From Sphingobacterium thalpophilum (GTDB lineage: Bacteria > Bacteroidota > Bacteroidia > Sphingobacteriales > Sphingobacteriaceae), in contig CAMCTU010000008.1 in NCBI GenBank assembly GCA_945878525.1, forward strand, positions 1 through 41,169: a stretch of 41,169 nucleotides of DNA. Direction: 5' to 3'. The notes under the pieces are model-generated. The model did not search any database and was not told the origin of the DNA. It saw only the letters and a program-made list of their open reading frames with translations. Made by a program: the position numbers and the translations under genes. This document shows, one piece after another, positions 34,339 through 41,169 of the stretch (within the stretch, counting starts at the first letter, position 1; the number at the start of each line of letters is the position of its first letter).

Positions 34339-35349
34339 TTATTGTATCAATAGTGATTTGTATTCTGGCAGAATCAAATCAAATTTTTCTCTCACTGTTT
34401 CTATTTTCTCATTGGAGAAACCACCTGCCGCATTTTTATGACCTCCACCATTGAAGAATTTTTTACAAATTTCATTAGCCGGGAAATCACCGGTCGAGCG
34501 GATAGATAATTTAACTATATCCTGACGTTCAATAATAAGGATTGCAAGCCGGATTCCTGTTATTGAAAGTGCGTAATTTACTATCCCTTCTGTATCTCCG
34601 GTTGAAATTTTATATTTATCAAGTTCTTGTTTTGTAATAAGAATAATCGCTGAGTTGTATTCATTTAATACTTCAAGCTTGTTCAGCAGGCAGTGGCCAA
34701 GGAAGCGTAATCTGGTTTCTGAAAAATCATCATATACCTTTTGGTGGATCAGCGTATTATCTGCACCACAATCAATCAGGTCTGCAACAATCCGGTGCAC
34801 GTTGGAAGTTGTTGAACGGAATCTGAAAGAACCTGTATCAGTCATTATTCCAGTGTAAAGGCAGCTTGCAATGGCTTGATTTAGCAAAGTTCTTTCACCC
34901 ATTACATTCACAATAAACTCATAAACTAGCTGAGCGGTTGCGCATGCGCTGATTGTCCAGAGACGATAATCTTCAAAACCCTCAGGCTCCAAATGATGAT
35001 CGATTAAAACCTTTTTTGCTTTCGAATCACGTACATAGGTCCCCATATCGTAAATGCGAACCAAAGAATTAAAATCAAGGCAGAATATCAGATCTGCTGA
35101 GGCAATTAATTGCTGTGATTGTTCAGGTTTTTCAGTGTAGATTATGACATCAGAATTATTAGGAAGCCAGTCTAAAAAAGTAGGATAATCTGTTGGTGTA
35201 ATTACACTTACCTGATGACCTTTAAGTAAAAGGTACGCATACATCCCTAAAGAAGAACCCATAGCATCACCATCCGGCTTAGGATGTGTAGTGATTACAA
35301 TGTGCCTTGGTTCAGCTAAATACTCTTTAAGGGAGGTTAATTCTAACAT
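34339..35349 (-). CDS. DHH-family phosphoesterase (NrnA-like)
   Basis: 336 residues from the ATG at 35349. The longer frame to 35403 is rejected because a box TAACTTTG (35368-35375) lies between. DHH motifs: THPKPDGDAMGSSL (His22, Asp26, Asp28), DLIFCLDFNSL, the DHH in LIDHHLEP, and GIMTDTGSFRF; the C-terminal DHHA1 domain has FFNGGGHKNAAGGF. This is the NrnA layout: degradation of short oligoribonucleotides and possibly pAp. Divergent from ndk. Confidence 0.9.
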   Translation of the reverse strand: MLELTSLKEYLAEPRHIVITTHPKPDGDAMGSSLGMYAYLLLKGHQVSVITPTDYPTFLDWLPNNSDVIIYTEKPEQSQQLIASADLIFCLDFNSLVRIYDMGTYVRDSKAKKVLIDHHLEPEGFEDYRLWTISACATAQLVYEFIVNVMGERTLLNQAIASCLYTGIMTDTGSFRFRSTTSNVHRIVADLIDCGADNTLIHQKVYDDFSETRLRFLGHCLLNKLEVLNEYNSAIILITKQELDKYKISTGDTEGIVNYALSITGIRLAILIIERQDIVKLSIRSTGDFPANEICKKFFNGGGHKNAAGGFSNEKIETVREKFDLILPEYKSLLIQ

Positions 35350-35367
35350 GTATCGTAAAAAGAAACG

Positions 35368-35375
35368 CAAAGTTA
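35368..35375 (-). promoter_or_regulatory. -7 promoter box of the DHH phosphoesterase gene
   Basis: TAACTTTG on the minus strand, 18 bases before the ATG at 35349; it decides the start. Confidence 0.5.
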
Positions 35376-35438
35376 TTAAAATAACTGATTTGCAGATGCG
35401 CATTTTTTATAATCCTTTATCCTTTGATTAATTAGCAT

Positions 35439-35446
35439 TACTTTTG
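35439..35446 (+). promoter_or_regulatory. -7 promoter box of ndk
   Basis: TACTTTTG matches TAnnTTTG and is followed 21 bases later by the ndk ATG, giving a leader of about 15 bases. Confidence 0.55.
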
Positions 35447-35467
35447 CAGCAATTTTGATTAAATAAG

Positions 35468-35887
35468 ATGGCAACAAACAAAACTTTTACAATGATTAAG
35501 CCCGATGCTGTAGCCAATGGCCACACCGGAGCAATTTTGGATGATATTATCAAAGCTGGTTTTAAAGTGATTGCTTTAAAATACACTAGATTGAGCAAAG
35601 ATATTGCCGGACAATTCTACGCAATACACAGTGAGCGCCCTTTTTACAAAGACCTGGTCGATTTTATGTCATCCGGTCCAATTGTAGCTGCAATTCTAGA
35701 GAAGGATAATGCTGTTGAGGATTTTCGTAAGCTGATTGGGGCAACTGACCCAACAAAGGCAGAAGCTGGTACTATCCGAAACAAATATGCAAAATCTATT
35801 GATGCGAATGCAATACATGGATCTGATTCAGACGATAATGCTGAAATTGAAGGACGTTTCTACTTTACAGCATTCGAGCGTTTCTAA
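35468..35887 (+). CDS. ndk: Nucleoside diphosphate kinase
   Basis: 139 residues, full length. [10 protein letters not shown] at the start, [18 protein letters not shown], and the phosphorylated His117 in NAIHGSDS are all present, as is the terminal [12 protein letters not shown] framework. It transfers the gamma phosphate between nucleoside triphosphates and diphosphates. Followed by a hairpin at 35900-35929. Confidence 0.95.
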   Translation: MATNKTFTMIKPDAVANGHTGAILDDIIKAGFKVIALKYTRLSKDIAGQFYAIHSERPFYKDLVDFMSSGPIVAAILEKDNAVEDFRKLIGATDPTKAEAGTIRNKYAKSIDANAIHGSDSDDNAEIEGRFYFTAFERF

Positions 35888-35899
35888 CGCTCAATAAAC

Positions 35900-35929
35900 C
35901 ATCACCCTGTAAAATATTACAGGGTGATG
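35900..35929 (+). terminator. Hairpin after ndk
   Basis: A 13-bp perfect stem (CATCACCCTGTAA at 35900-35912 with its complement at 35917-35929) and an AATA loop follow 13 bases after the ndk stop. There is no T run, so it may act as a weak terminator or protect the 3' end. Confidence 0.55.
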
Positions 35930-35946
35930 ATATAAAAACATCTGAG

Positions 35947-36141
35947 ATGAAAATTCTTCAAGCCCGCTACCTGATATTTTTTCTGGTTATGCTCATCGTA
36001 CCAGCTGCCGTTTCTTATTGGGGTGGTTGGGATCGGAATGTGGATTATTTATTTATTCTCAAGGCATTCTCAATTGCCTTTTTCTTGACAGTTTTGTATT
36101 ATCTGATGGTAAAAAACTACAGCGAAAAAAAGATAAGTTAA
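35947..36141 (+). CDS. Small two-helix membrane protein
   Basis: 64 residues with two membrane segments (YLIFFLVMLIVPAAVSYW and LFILKAFSIAFFLTVLYYLM) and a short charged end (KNYSEKKIS). It starts 60 bases after ndk, beyond the hairpin. No family recognised. Confidence 0.55.
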   Translation: MKILQARYLIFFLVMLIVPAAVSYWGGWDRNVDYLFILKAFSIAFFLTVLYYLMVKNYSEKKIS

Positions 36142-36230
36142 CCGGAGATCGGTATAAAATCATTTTGGTCACAAAACCTTACCTGATCAATTCTAACCTT
36201 ACTTATTGTCTTTCCTTAATTTCAAGGTTT

Positions 36231-36521
36231 TTAAAGAAAAATTATTTCATCAATAATACTGCTTCCTGCGCGTTCATTCATTTTCTCTATTATATTGCTG
36301 CGCATCATCAATAATTCATTTTTAATCACTGCAGATTCAAGCCTTATAAATAATTTTCGGTCGCGAATAAAAATATCCTTAGTACGATTGGCGACTGCTT
36401 TTCCCATCATTTCGGGCCATGCCACAATCAGGGATGTTTCATCAAACTTTCTCCTCAGTTTGTAAACCTGAAGCATTTGTTCTATTGCATCCTTAAGGGG
36501 TTTGTCGTTGGTACGGCTCAT
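36231..36521 (-). CDS. DUF721-family protein (DciA-like helicase loader candidate)
   Basis: 96 residues from the ATG at 36521; a longer frame reaches 36614 but would run into recF without matching the family. The sequence (KPLKDAIEQMLQVYKLRRKF, VAWPEMMGKAVANRTKDIFI, LFIRLESAVIKNELL, IIDEIIFL) is typical of the DUF721 family. DciA, its best-known member, loads the replicative helicase. Its position directly behind recF, on the same strand, fits a replication role; the assignment to DciA itself is inference. Confidence 0.75.
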   Translation of the reverse strand: MSRTNDKPLKDAIEQMLQVYKLRRKFDETSLIVAWPEMMGKAVANRTKDIFIRDRKLFIRLESAVIKNELLMMRSNIIEKMNERAGSSIIDEIIFL

Positions 36522-36582
36522 ATGTAAAGGACTATTGAATCCTTGTTTAAATTTAATAAAATCTGTTACTATTGCAGGATGA

Positions 36583-37683
36583 TCAGTTAGCAATAATTCC
36601 TTTTTCAATATCAAAAATATTAACCGCCACGCCCAGTTTTAAAAAAATAGTCTCAATTCTATCCCTGCTTGTATCTGTAATAAAGATTTGTCCGAAATCT
36701 TTGTCAGATACCATTTTCATAAGCTTGGTGGTTCTGGCATCATCCAGTTTATCAAAAATATCATCCAAAAGGAGCAAAGGTTCAAATCCCTTTTGTTGGA
36801 GCAAAAAGGTGTATTGGGCAAGTTTTAAAGCAATTAGAAATGATTTTTGTTGACCTTGTGAGCCAAATTTTTTCATCGCCATCCCTTGAATACTAAAATT
36901 CAGCTCGTCTTTGTGTACTCCACTGGAAGTACGCTCAAGTATCCGGTCACGATCAAGATTTCTTTTTATAATGGTAGAAAAGTCTGTTTGAAATAATGGT
37001 GAATCATAAACCAGTTCAACTTGTTCGGCGTCTTCACTAAGGTATCGATAGTGTTTGTTGAAGATTTCAGTAAATATCTCCATAAAGGCTTTACGTTTCT
37101 CGAAAATCTTATTGCCGGAACGAATAAGCTGATCATCGTAAATCTCTAAAAGCGCTGCATCAAAATTGCCCGACACTGCAATCTGCCTTAACAGAGCATT
37201 TCTGTTCATCAGATTACGGTTGTAATTGATAAGTTCATCCAGATAGAGGCTGTCTGTTTGAGAAATCACATTATCTATAAACTTTCTGCGTTCTTCACTT
37301 CCTTCAGTAATCAGACTGATATCATTTGGAGAAATCATGACCAATGGAAAAAGGCCTATATGATCGGCAAGGCGTTGATATTCTTTTTTATTGCGCTTGA
37401 ATTTCTTTTTTTGATTGCGCTTCAATCCACAGTAAATCACCTCGTTTGAATTGTTTTTCCAGAAAGTACCCTGAATCATAAAAAGTTCTTCACCCTGTCT
37501 GATCTGCTGACTGTCTATCGGGTTAAAATAGCTTTTGCAAAGTGATAGGTAATGAATTGCATCCAGCAGGTTTGTTTTACCTGCTCCGTTATTTCCTGTA
37601 AAAGCATTGATAGTATCTGAAAAACTTAGCTCGGCTTCAGAATAATTCTTAAAATTAATAACAGATAATTTTTGAAGCCACAT
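36583..37683 (-). CDS. recF: DNA replication and repair protein RecF
   Basis: 366 residues from the ATG at 37683 (MWLQKLSVINFKNY); an upstream start at 37698 adds five residues that the family lacks. Walker A GNNGAGKT (30-37), the signature SQGQQKSFLIALKLAQ and Walker B LLLLDDIFDKLD are intact. RecF works with RecO and RecR to load RecA at gaps. A box TAATTTTG lies at 37714-37721. Confidence 0.94.
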   Translation of the reverse strand: MWLQKLSVINFKNYSEAELSFSDTINAFTGNNGAGKTNLLDAIHYLSLCKSYFNPIDSQQIRQGEELFMIQGTFWKNNSNEVIYCGLKRNQKKKFKRNKKEYQRLADHIGLFPLVMISPNDISLITEGSEERRKFIDNVISQTDSLYLDELINYNRNLMNRNALLRQIAVSGNFDAALLEIYDDQLIRSGNKIFEKRKAFMEIFTEIFNKHYRYLSEDAEQVELVYDSPLFQTDFSTIIKRNLDRDRILERTSSGVHKDELNFSIQGMAMKKFGSQGQQKSFLIALKLAQYTFLLQQKGFEPLLLLDDIFDKLDDARTTKLMKMVSDKDFGQIFITDTSRDRIETIFLKLGVAVNIFDIEKGIIAN

Positions 37684-37713
37684 AGTTAATACCTGCACTG
37701 GGACGCACTTTCA

Positions 37714-37721
37714 CAAAATTA
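37714..37721 (-). promoter_or_regulatory. -7 promoter box of recF
   Basis: TAATTTTG on the minus strand, 30 bases before the recF ATG. Confidence 0.45.
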
Positions 37722-37779
37722 GTCTTTTCGGCTTGTTTTACAGCTCAAATAAAAAAAATCAATCTGTCTGATTTAAAAG

Positions 37780-37809
37780 TTGATACTTAGTACGAAAAAT
37801 GTATTTTTG
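37780..37809 (+). promoter_or_regulatory. Promoter of the TPR protein-ribH unit
   Basis: The most complete Bacteroidota promoter in the window: TTG (37780-37782), 19 bases, then TATTTTTG (37802-37809). It shows that the start at 37854 is right and the TTG at 37815 is in the leader. Confidence 0.7.
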
Positions 37810-37853
37810 CGGAATTGGATTTAGTGAAACGGTTTACAACTTTTTATATACAA

Positions 37854-38534
37854 ATGTCAAAAGATCAAAAAGATAACGTAACAGAAACTGATAATCAGTT
37901 AGGGAACACGAGCAAATTTGTTCAGGAAAATGCAAAAAGCCTAGCCGTTATTGGTGCAGCTATCATTGCTTTGGTGCTATTATACTTTGGTTACCAAAAC
38001 TTCTACCTGGCGCCCCGGGCTGAAAAAGCAGCCAACGAGATGTTTAAGGCAGAAGAATATGTAGCAATAGATTCTCTGAAAGACAGAGCAATTAAGGGTG
38101 ATGGCTCATATCCCGGATTCGAAAAAATAGCTGGTGAATATTCCAGTACTAAATCTGCGAATTTGGCTAATGCTTACCTTGGAGGTCTTTACCTTCAGAA
38201 AGGTGAGTATCAAAAAGCTGTTGATGCTCTTGGGAAATATAGCAGCACCGGTAGCCCGGTAATTGATCCTTTAGTACTAGGAATGCTTGGGGATGCTTAT
38301 AGTGAATTAAAGGAGTATAGCAAAGCCATTACTTTCTACAAGAAAGCTGCTGACAAAAATAAGAATACCTTTACGAGTCCGCTTTTTCTAAAAAAGCTGG
38401 GATTGGTTTACGAGGAACAAAAAGAATTCAAATCAGCGGTTGAAACTTACAAGAAAATCAAAACCGATTATCCGGAAAGTGTAGAGGCTGCCTCAGTGGA
38501 TGCCTATATCGCACGGTCTGAAGCAAAATTATAG
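37854..38534 (+). CDS. Membrane-anchored tetratricopeptide-repeat protein
   Basis: 226 residues from the ATG at 37854. A polar N-terminus is followed by one membrane helix (SLAVIGAAIIALVLLYFGY, about 29-47) and a soluble part with TPR-like helices (LANAYLGGLYLQKGEYQKA, LGMLGDAYSELKEYSKA, LKKLGLVYEEQKEFKSA). The arrangement is that of YfgM-type proteins, which associate with the secretion machinery in other bacteria; here that role is inference. It precedes ribH by 63 bases on one transcript. Confidence 0.82.
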   Translation: MSKDQKDNVTETDNQLGNTSKFVQENAKSLAVIGAAIIALVLLYFGYQNFYLAPRAEKAANEMFKAEEYVAIDSLKDRAIKGDGSYPGFEKIAGEYSSTKSANLANAYLGGLYLQKGEYQKAVDALGKYSSTGSPVIDPLVLGMLGDAYSELKEYSKAITFYKKAADKNKNTFTSPLFLKKLGLVYEEQKEFKSAVETYKKIKTDYPESVEAASVDAYIARSEAKL

Positions 38535-38597
38535 ATAAAACATTTTTAATGGTTGTTATCGTATATTGTAGGTAACAGCCATTTATTATTTAAGAGC

Positions 38598-39092
38598 ATG
38601 GCCAGTATTTTAAAAAGCCTTTCGGATTTCTCACATGTGGAAGTCCCTTCAGGTAAAGCTTTCAAAATTGGTATTGTGGTTGCTCAGTGGAATGCAGAAA
38701 TCACCAATGCCTTGTACAATGGAGCTTGTTCTGCTCTGTTAACTAATGGAGTTCTTGAAGAAAATATTTGTACAGTTCAGGTTCCCGGCAGTTTCGAATT
38801 AACCAGTGGAGCTGATATTTTACTTTCTTCTAAAATGCTGGATGCGGTAATTTGTTTAGGCTGTGTAATTCAGGGTGAAACACCGCACTTTACCTTTATT
38901 TGTAATGCAGTTGCAAACGGACTGGTAAATGTTTCAATTAAACACAACAAACCTGTCATTTTTGGCGTATTAACGACAGATAACCAACAACAGGCAAATG
39001 ATAGAGCAGGAGGAAAGCACGGAAATAAGGGTGAAGAGGCAGCGGTTACTGCAATAATAATGGCAGATGTGAAGGCCAGTGCCTTTCAATAA
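38598..39092 (+). CDS. ribH: 6,7-dimethyl-8-ribityllumazine synthase
   Basis: 164 residues from the ATG at 38598; the frame continues upstream but the added residues do not match the family. KIGIVVAQWNAEIT (substrate-binding aromatic Trp31), VPGSFELTSGADIL, the catalytic His97 in GCVIQGETPHF, and GVLTTDNQQQANDRAGG are present. It condenses two riboflavin precursors. There is no room for an FMN riboswitch between it and the TPR gene. Confidence 0.94.
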   Translation: MASILKSLSDFSHVEVPSGKAFKIGIVVAQWNAEITNALYNGACSALLTNGVLEENICTVQVPGSFELTSGADILLSSKMLDAVICLGCVIQGETPHFTFICNAVANGLVNVSIKHNKPVIFGVLTTDNQQQANDRAGGKHGNKGEEAAVTAIIMADVKASAFQ

Positions 39093-39144
39093 ATATTTAT
39101 TTGAATATTGAATTAAAATCAATAATTTTAAAAAAACCGTAAGT

Positions 39145-39258
39145 ATGAAAAAAGTAATTATAGGTATAATAGCCTTATTCATAGCCACAACTTTATTGCA
39201 GGCATGTTCTTCAAGGCTTTGCCCTGCTTATGGTACTTATCCAAAATCAAGGCGTTAA
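39145..39258 (+). CDS. 37-residue lipoprotein
   Basis: ATG at 39145 opens MKKVIIGIIALFIATTLLQAC, a complete lipoprotein signal with lipobox LLQAC (Cys21), then a 16-residue tail containing RLCPAYGTYPKSRR. Very short lipoproteins with a CPAYG-like tail occur in other Bacteroidota; function unknown. Below the length cut-off of gene callers. Confidence 0.6.
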   Translation: MKKVIIGIIALFIATTLLQACSSRLCPAYGTYPKSRR

Positions 39259-39321
39259 TCCTAAAATTTCCTGAAATCTTCAATTTTACCAGACTTTGAC
39301 TTCCCTGGTCATGTTTTGTAT

Positions 39322-39329
39322 TAGATTTG
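39322..39329 (+). promoter_or_regulatory. -7 promoter box of ytxJ
   Basis: TAGATTTG, 27 bases before the ATG, with a TTG 23 bases upstream of it. Confidence 0.4.
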
Positions 39330-39356
39330 AACGCCAATATGACTAGTATTTAAACA

Positions 39357-39686
39357 ATGAACTGGATCCAACTTAACAGCCAAGAGCAATTACAAAATAT
39401 CATTAACGCTCAAGGTTATAGTGTTATATTTAAGCATAGCACCCGATGTTCGGTAAGTATGATGGCTAAAAAAAAATTTGAGCACGACTGGGATGAAATA
39501 CCAAAAGGAACTCCTTTGTATTATCTTGATCTGATTAGTTACCGGGATATATCAAACGCAATAGCAAGTACATTTAATGTACATCATGAATCACCACAAC
39601 TTCTTTTGATAAAAGACGGTGAATGCATCTACGAAACATCTCATAGCGAAATTTCTGCGGAAGATTTAGCAGCACAAATTAGTTAA
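39357..39686 (+). CDS. ytxJ: Bacillithiol-system redox protein YtxJ
   Basis: 109 residues with a monothiol thioredoxin-like fold. The active-site segment VIFKHSTRCSVS places Cys31 after the family's HST; the strand YYLDLISYRDIS and the cis-Pro segment HESPQLLLIKDG follow. YtxJ proteins are thought to remove bacillithiol from protein thiols, and the presence of bshA in the same window fits. Monocistronic. Confidence 0.9.
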   Translation: MNWIQLNSQEQLQNIINAQGYSVIFKHSTRCSVSMMAKKKFEHDWDEIPKGTPLYYLDLISYRDISNAIASTFNVHHESPQLLLIKDGECIYETSHSEISAEDLAAQIS

Positions 39687-39731
39687 GTTGAAAGCTTAAA
39701 GCCAAAAGTTGAAACGGTGTTGCTATTCTGC

Positions 39732-40142
39732 TTAATCCTTAAAATTAAATTCAATATTCTGAATCAAATCTGGGTGCAGGCTTTTGGCAACAGGGCAATT
39801 TCTTGCTGACCTTTCTAAAACAGCACGCTGCTTTTCGGTGTAAACTATATCAGGGAAATTGAAGATTATTTGAATTTCACTTACCCTCCTCGGATCCGCG
39901 GCCATTATCTTAGTAATTGAACAACTGCTATTATCAATGTCAATTCCATGCTCCCTTGCTGCTATTCCCATAATTGTGAACATACAGCTACCTAGGGAAG
40001 CCGACATCAAATCAGTTGGTGAAAATGCCTCTGCTTTGCCCTGATTATCAAGGGGAGCATCGGTGATGATTTTATTGCCTGAATAAACATGTGTCGCCTG
40101 GGTTCTTAGTTCGCCCTGGTAGATAGTTTCTATAGTTGCCAT
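39732..40142 (-). CDS. OsmC/Ohr-family protein
   Basis: 136 residues. The two redox Cys are Cys53 (SASLGSCMFTIMGI) and Cys116 (SARNCPVAKSLHP), in the OsmC spacing. Such proteins reduce organic hydroperoxides with thiols; substrate not known here. A box TATTTTTG (40160-40167) lies 17 bases before the ATG. Cytoplasmic, convergent with ytxJ, so thiol-redox functions cluster here. Confidence 0.9.
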   Translation of the reverse strand: MATIETIYQGELRTQATHVYSGNKIITDAPLDNQGKAEAFSPTDLMSASLGSCMFTIMGIAAREHGIDIDNSSCSITKIMAADPRRVSEIQIIFNFPDIVYTEKQRAVLERSARNCPVAKSLHPDLIQNIEFNFKD

Positions 40143-40159
40143 TTTTTCAATTCTTGTAT

Positions 40160-40167
40160 CAAAAATA
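40160..40167 (-). promoter_or_regulatory. -7 promoter box of the OsmC gene
   Basis: TATTTTTG on the minus strand, with a TTTG 23 bases upstream of it and the ATG 17 bases downstream. Confidence 0.5.
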
Positions 40168-40278
40168 AATAAATTGTTGATTATGCCTTATCAAAGACTA
40201 AAAACCTCGCATGAAATACAGTTTTATGTCAAAAAAAGCGTTTAGACTCATCTCACCAAAATTCTTATTAAAATTCTT

Positions 40279-40286
40279 TACTTTTG
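40279..40286 (+). promoter_or_regulatory. -7 promoter box of lipA
   Basis: TACTTTTG ends four bases before the ATG of lipA, which predicts an mRNA that starts at or next to the start codon. Confidence 0.55.
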
Positions 40287-40290
40287 CTTT

Positions 40291-41169
40291 ATGATTGAAC
40301 TACCGGTTATTCCAGTTAATCAGATGCAGCGTAAGCCAGACTGGTTGCGTGTTAAGCTTCCAGTTGGTAAGGAGTATGCTCATGTAAGAAGTCTGGTTGA
40401 TACCCATAAGCTTCATACTATTTGTGAAAGCGGTAATTGTCCCAATATGGGGGAGTGTTGGGGTGCCGGTACCGCTACGTTTATGATCTTGGGAAATATC
40501 TGTACCCGGTCATGCTCTTTTTGTGCAGTTGCAACTGGAAAGCCTCTTGCCGTGGATACTGATGAACCTAATCGTGTAGCTAATTCTGTGCGCTTAATGC
40601 AGGTTAAGCATTGTGTTATAACTTCTGTAGATCGTGATGATTTGAAAGATGGCGGATCCACAATTTGGGCGGAAACTATAAATACTATACGTAAAGAAAG
40701 TCCTAGAACTACACTTGAAACCCTAATTCCAGATTTCAGAGGCATTTGGGAGAATCTTGACAGGGTGCTGGCAACCAAACCAGAGGTAGTTTCACATAAC
40801 CTTGAAACAGTCCGCCGTTTAACAAAGGAAGTAAGAATTCAAGCCAAATATGATCGTAGTTTAGAATGCCTTCGACGCATTAATGAAGCTGATTTACGTA
40901 CTAAATCAGGCATCATGCTGGGTTTGGGAGAAACTGAGGAGGATGTTTATGAAGCTATGGCTGATCTTCTTGAAGTAGGAGTACATATCCTTACACTTGG
41001 ACAATATCTTCAGCCAAGCAAAAATCATCATCCGGTTGTGGATTGGATTACTCCTGATCAGTTTGCTAAATATAAAACCCGCGGATTAGAGATGGGTTTC
41101 AAGTACATTGAAAGCGGACCGCTTGTTCGTTCCTCATATCATGCAGAAAAGCATCTTTTTGAATTTTAA
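40291..41169 (+). CDS. lipA: Lipoyl synthase
   Basis: 292 residues, complete; the stop is the last codon of the window. Auxiliary cluster ligands Cys45, Cys50, Cys56 ([12 protein letters not shown]) and radical SAM ligands Cys71, Cys75, Cys78 (CTRSCSFC) are in place, and the C-terminal RSSY (280-283) supplies the serine ligand. It inserts sulfur into octanoyl groups on lipoyl carrier proteins. A Met at residue 12 is an alternative start, but the first 11 residues match the family. Confidence 0.95.
   Translation: MIELPVIPVNQMQRKPDWLRVKLPVGKEYAHVRSLVDTHKLHTICESGNCPNMGECWGAGTATFMILGNICTRSCSFCAVATGKPLAVDTDEPNRVANSVRLMQVKHCVITSVDRDDLKDGGSTIWAETINTIRKESPRTTLETLIPDFRGIWENLDRVLATKPEVVSHNLETVRRLTKEVRIQAKYDRSLECLRRINEADLRTKSGIMLGLGETEEDVYEAMADLLEVGVHILTLGQYLQPSKNHHPVVDWITPDQFAKYKTRGLEMGFKYIESGPLVRSSYHAEKHLFEF

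Noticed and set aside
38535-38597. FMN riboswitch before ribH
   Set aside because: Only 63 bases separate it from the upstream gene, too short, and no conserved FMN element is seen.
1-41169. CRISPR arrays, insertion-sequence transposases, rRNA and intact tRNA genes
   Set aside because: None seen on either strand; the only repeats are the two inverted-repeat elements and the short tandem 7-mers.

Overview
The window looks like the chromosome of a member of the Bacteroidota, most likely the Sphingobacteriaceae (Pedobacter/Mucilaginibacter type). This rests on the AT-rich base composition, many upstream boxes of the Bacteroidota form TAnnTTTG with almost no Shine-Dalgarno sites, an outer-membrane barrel protein with a carboxypeptidase-like N-terminal domain, an OstA-like protein, and two genes of the bacillithiol system (BshA, YtxJ). 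No species can be named from the sequence alone.

Layout. 1-3270: an accessory-looking segment with a PEBP-family protein cut by the window edge, a YHYH protein that appears to be a gene fusion, and a secreted lipoprotein. It is closed on the right by a 63-bp 3' remnant of a tRNA gene, the kind of scar left by an integrated element. 3380-3680: a broken BlaI-family repressor that still carries two perfect 15-bp palindromic operators. 3808-8110: a two-gene unit (exported Gly-rich protein and TonB-type outer membrane barrel protein), then a long untranslated stretch ending in a strong terminator hairpin. 8210-12131: small exported proteins, a CDGSH iron-sulfur protein, an OmpA-type lipoprotein and a 2OG-Fe(II) oxygenase. 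12169-12323: a 155-bp inverted-repeat element with a second, oppositely oriented copy at 33012-33162.

12342-20057: housekeeping genes: tilS with a small membrane protein, the divergent OstA-like gene, rdgB with an unknown gene, then SurA-like and MoxR genes three bases apart. 20054-20367 holds a decayed small gene with a frameshift and an internal stop. 20477-27580: an NTF2-like exported protein, cysS, and the operon mutL - rhomboid - rhomboid - EEP-family protein, with overlapping genes. 27581-28140 is mostly non-coding but holds a cluster of very short reading frames. 28141-31585: a YtcJ-like amidohydrolase lipoprotein overlapping a serine hydrolase that carries what looks like an orphan GH3 C-terminal domain. 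31850-41169: bshA, an FKBP lipoprotein, a DHH phosphoesterase, ndk, a small membrane protein, a DUF721 (DciA-like) gene behind recF, a TPR membrane protein, ribH, a tiny lipoprotein, ytxJ, an OsmC protein and lipA.

Most promising for follow-up: (i) at cysS, tilS, ostA and lipA the -7 box sits only 4-5 bases before the start codon, which predicts leaderless mRNAs for housekeeping genes; (ii) the PEBP/YHYH/lipoprotein cassette with a fusion in the YHYH gene, next to a tRNA scar; (iii) the broken BlaI gene with an intact double operator; (iv) the dispersed inverted-repeat element; (v) the GH3_C-serine hydrolase without its GH3 catalytic barrel. No complete, clearly new defence or biosynthetic system is visible.
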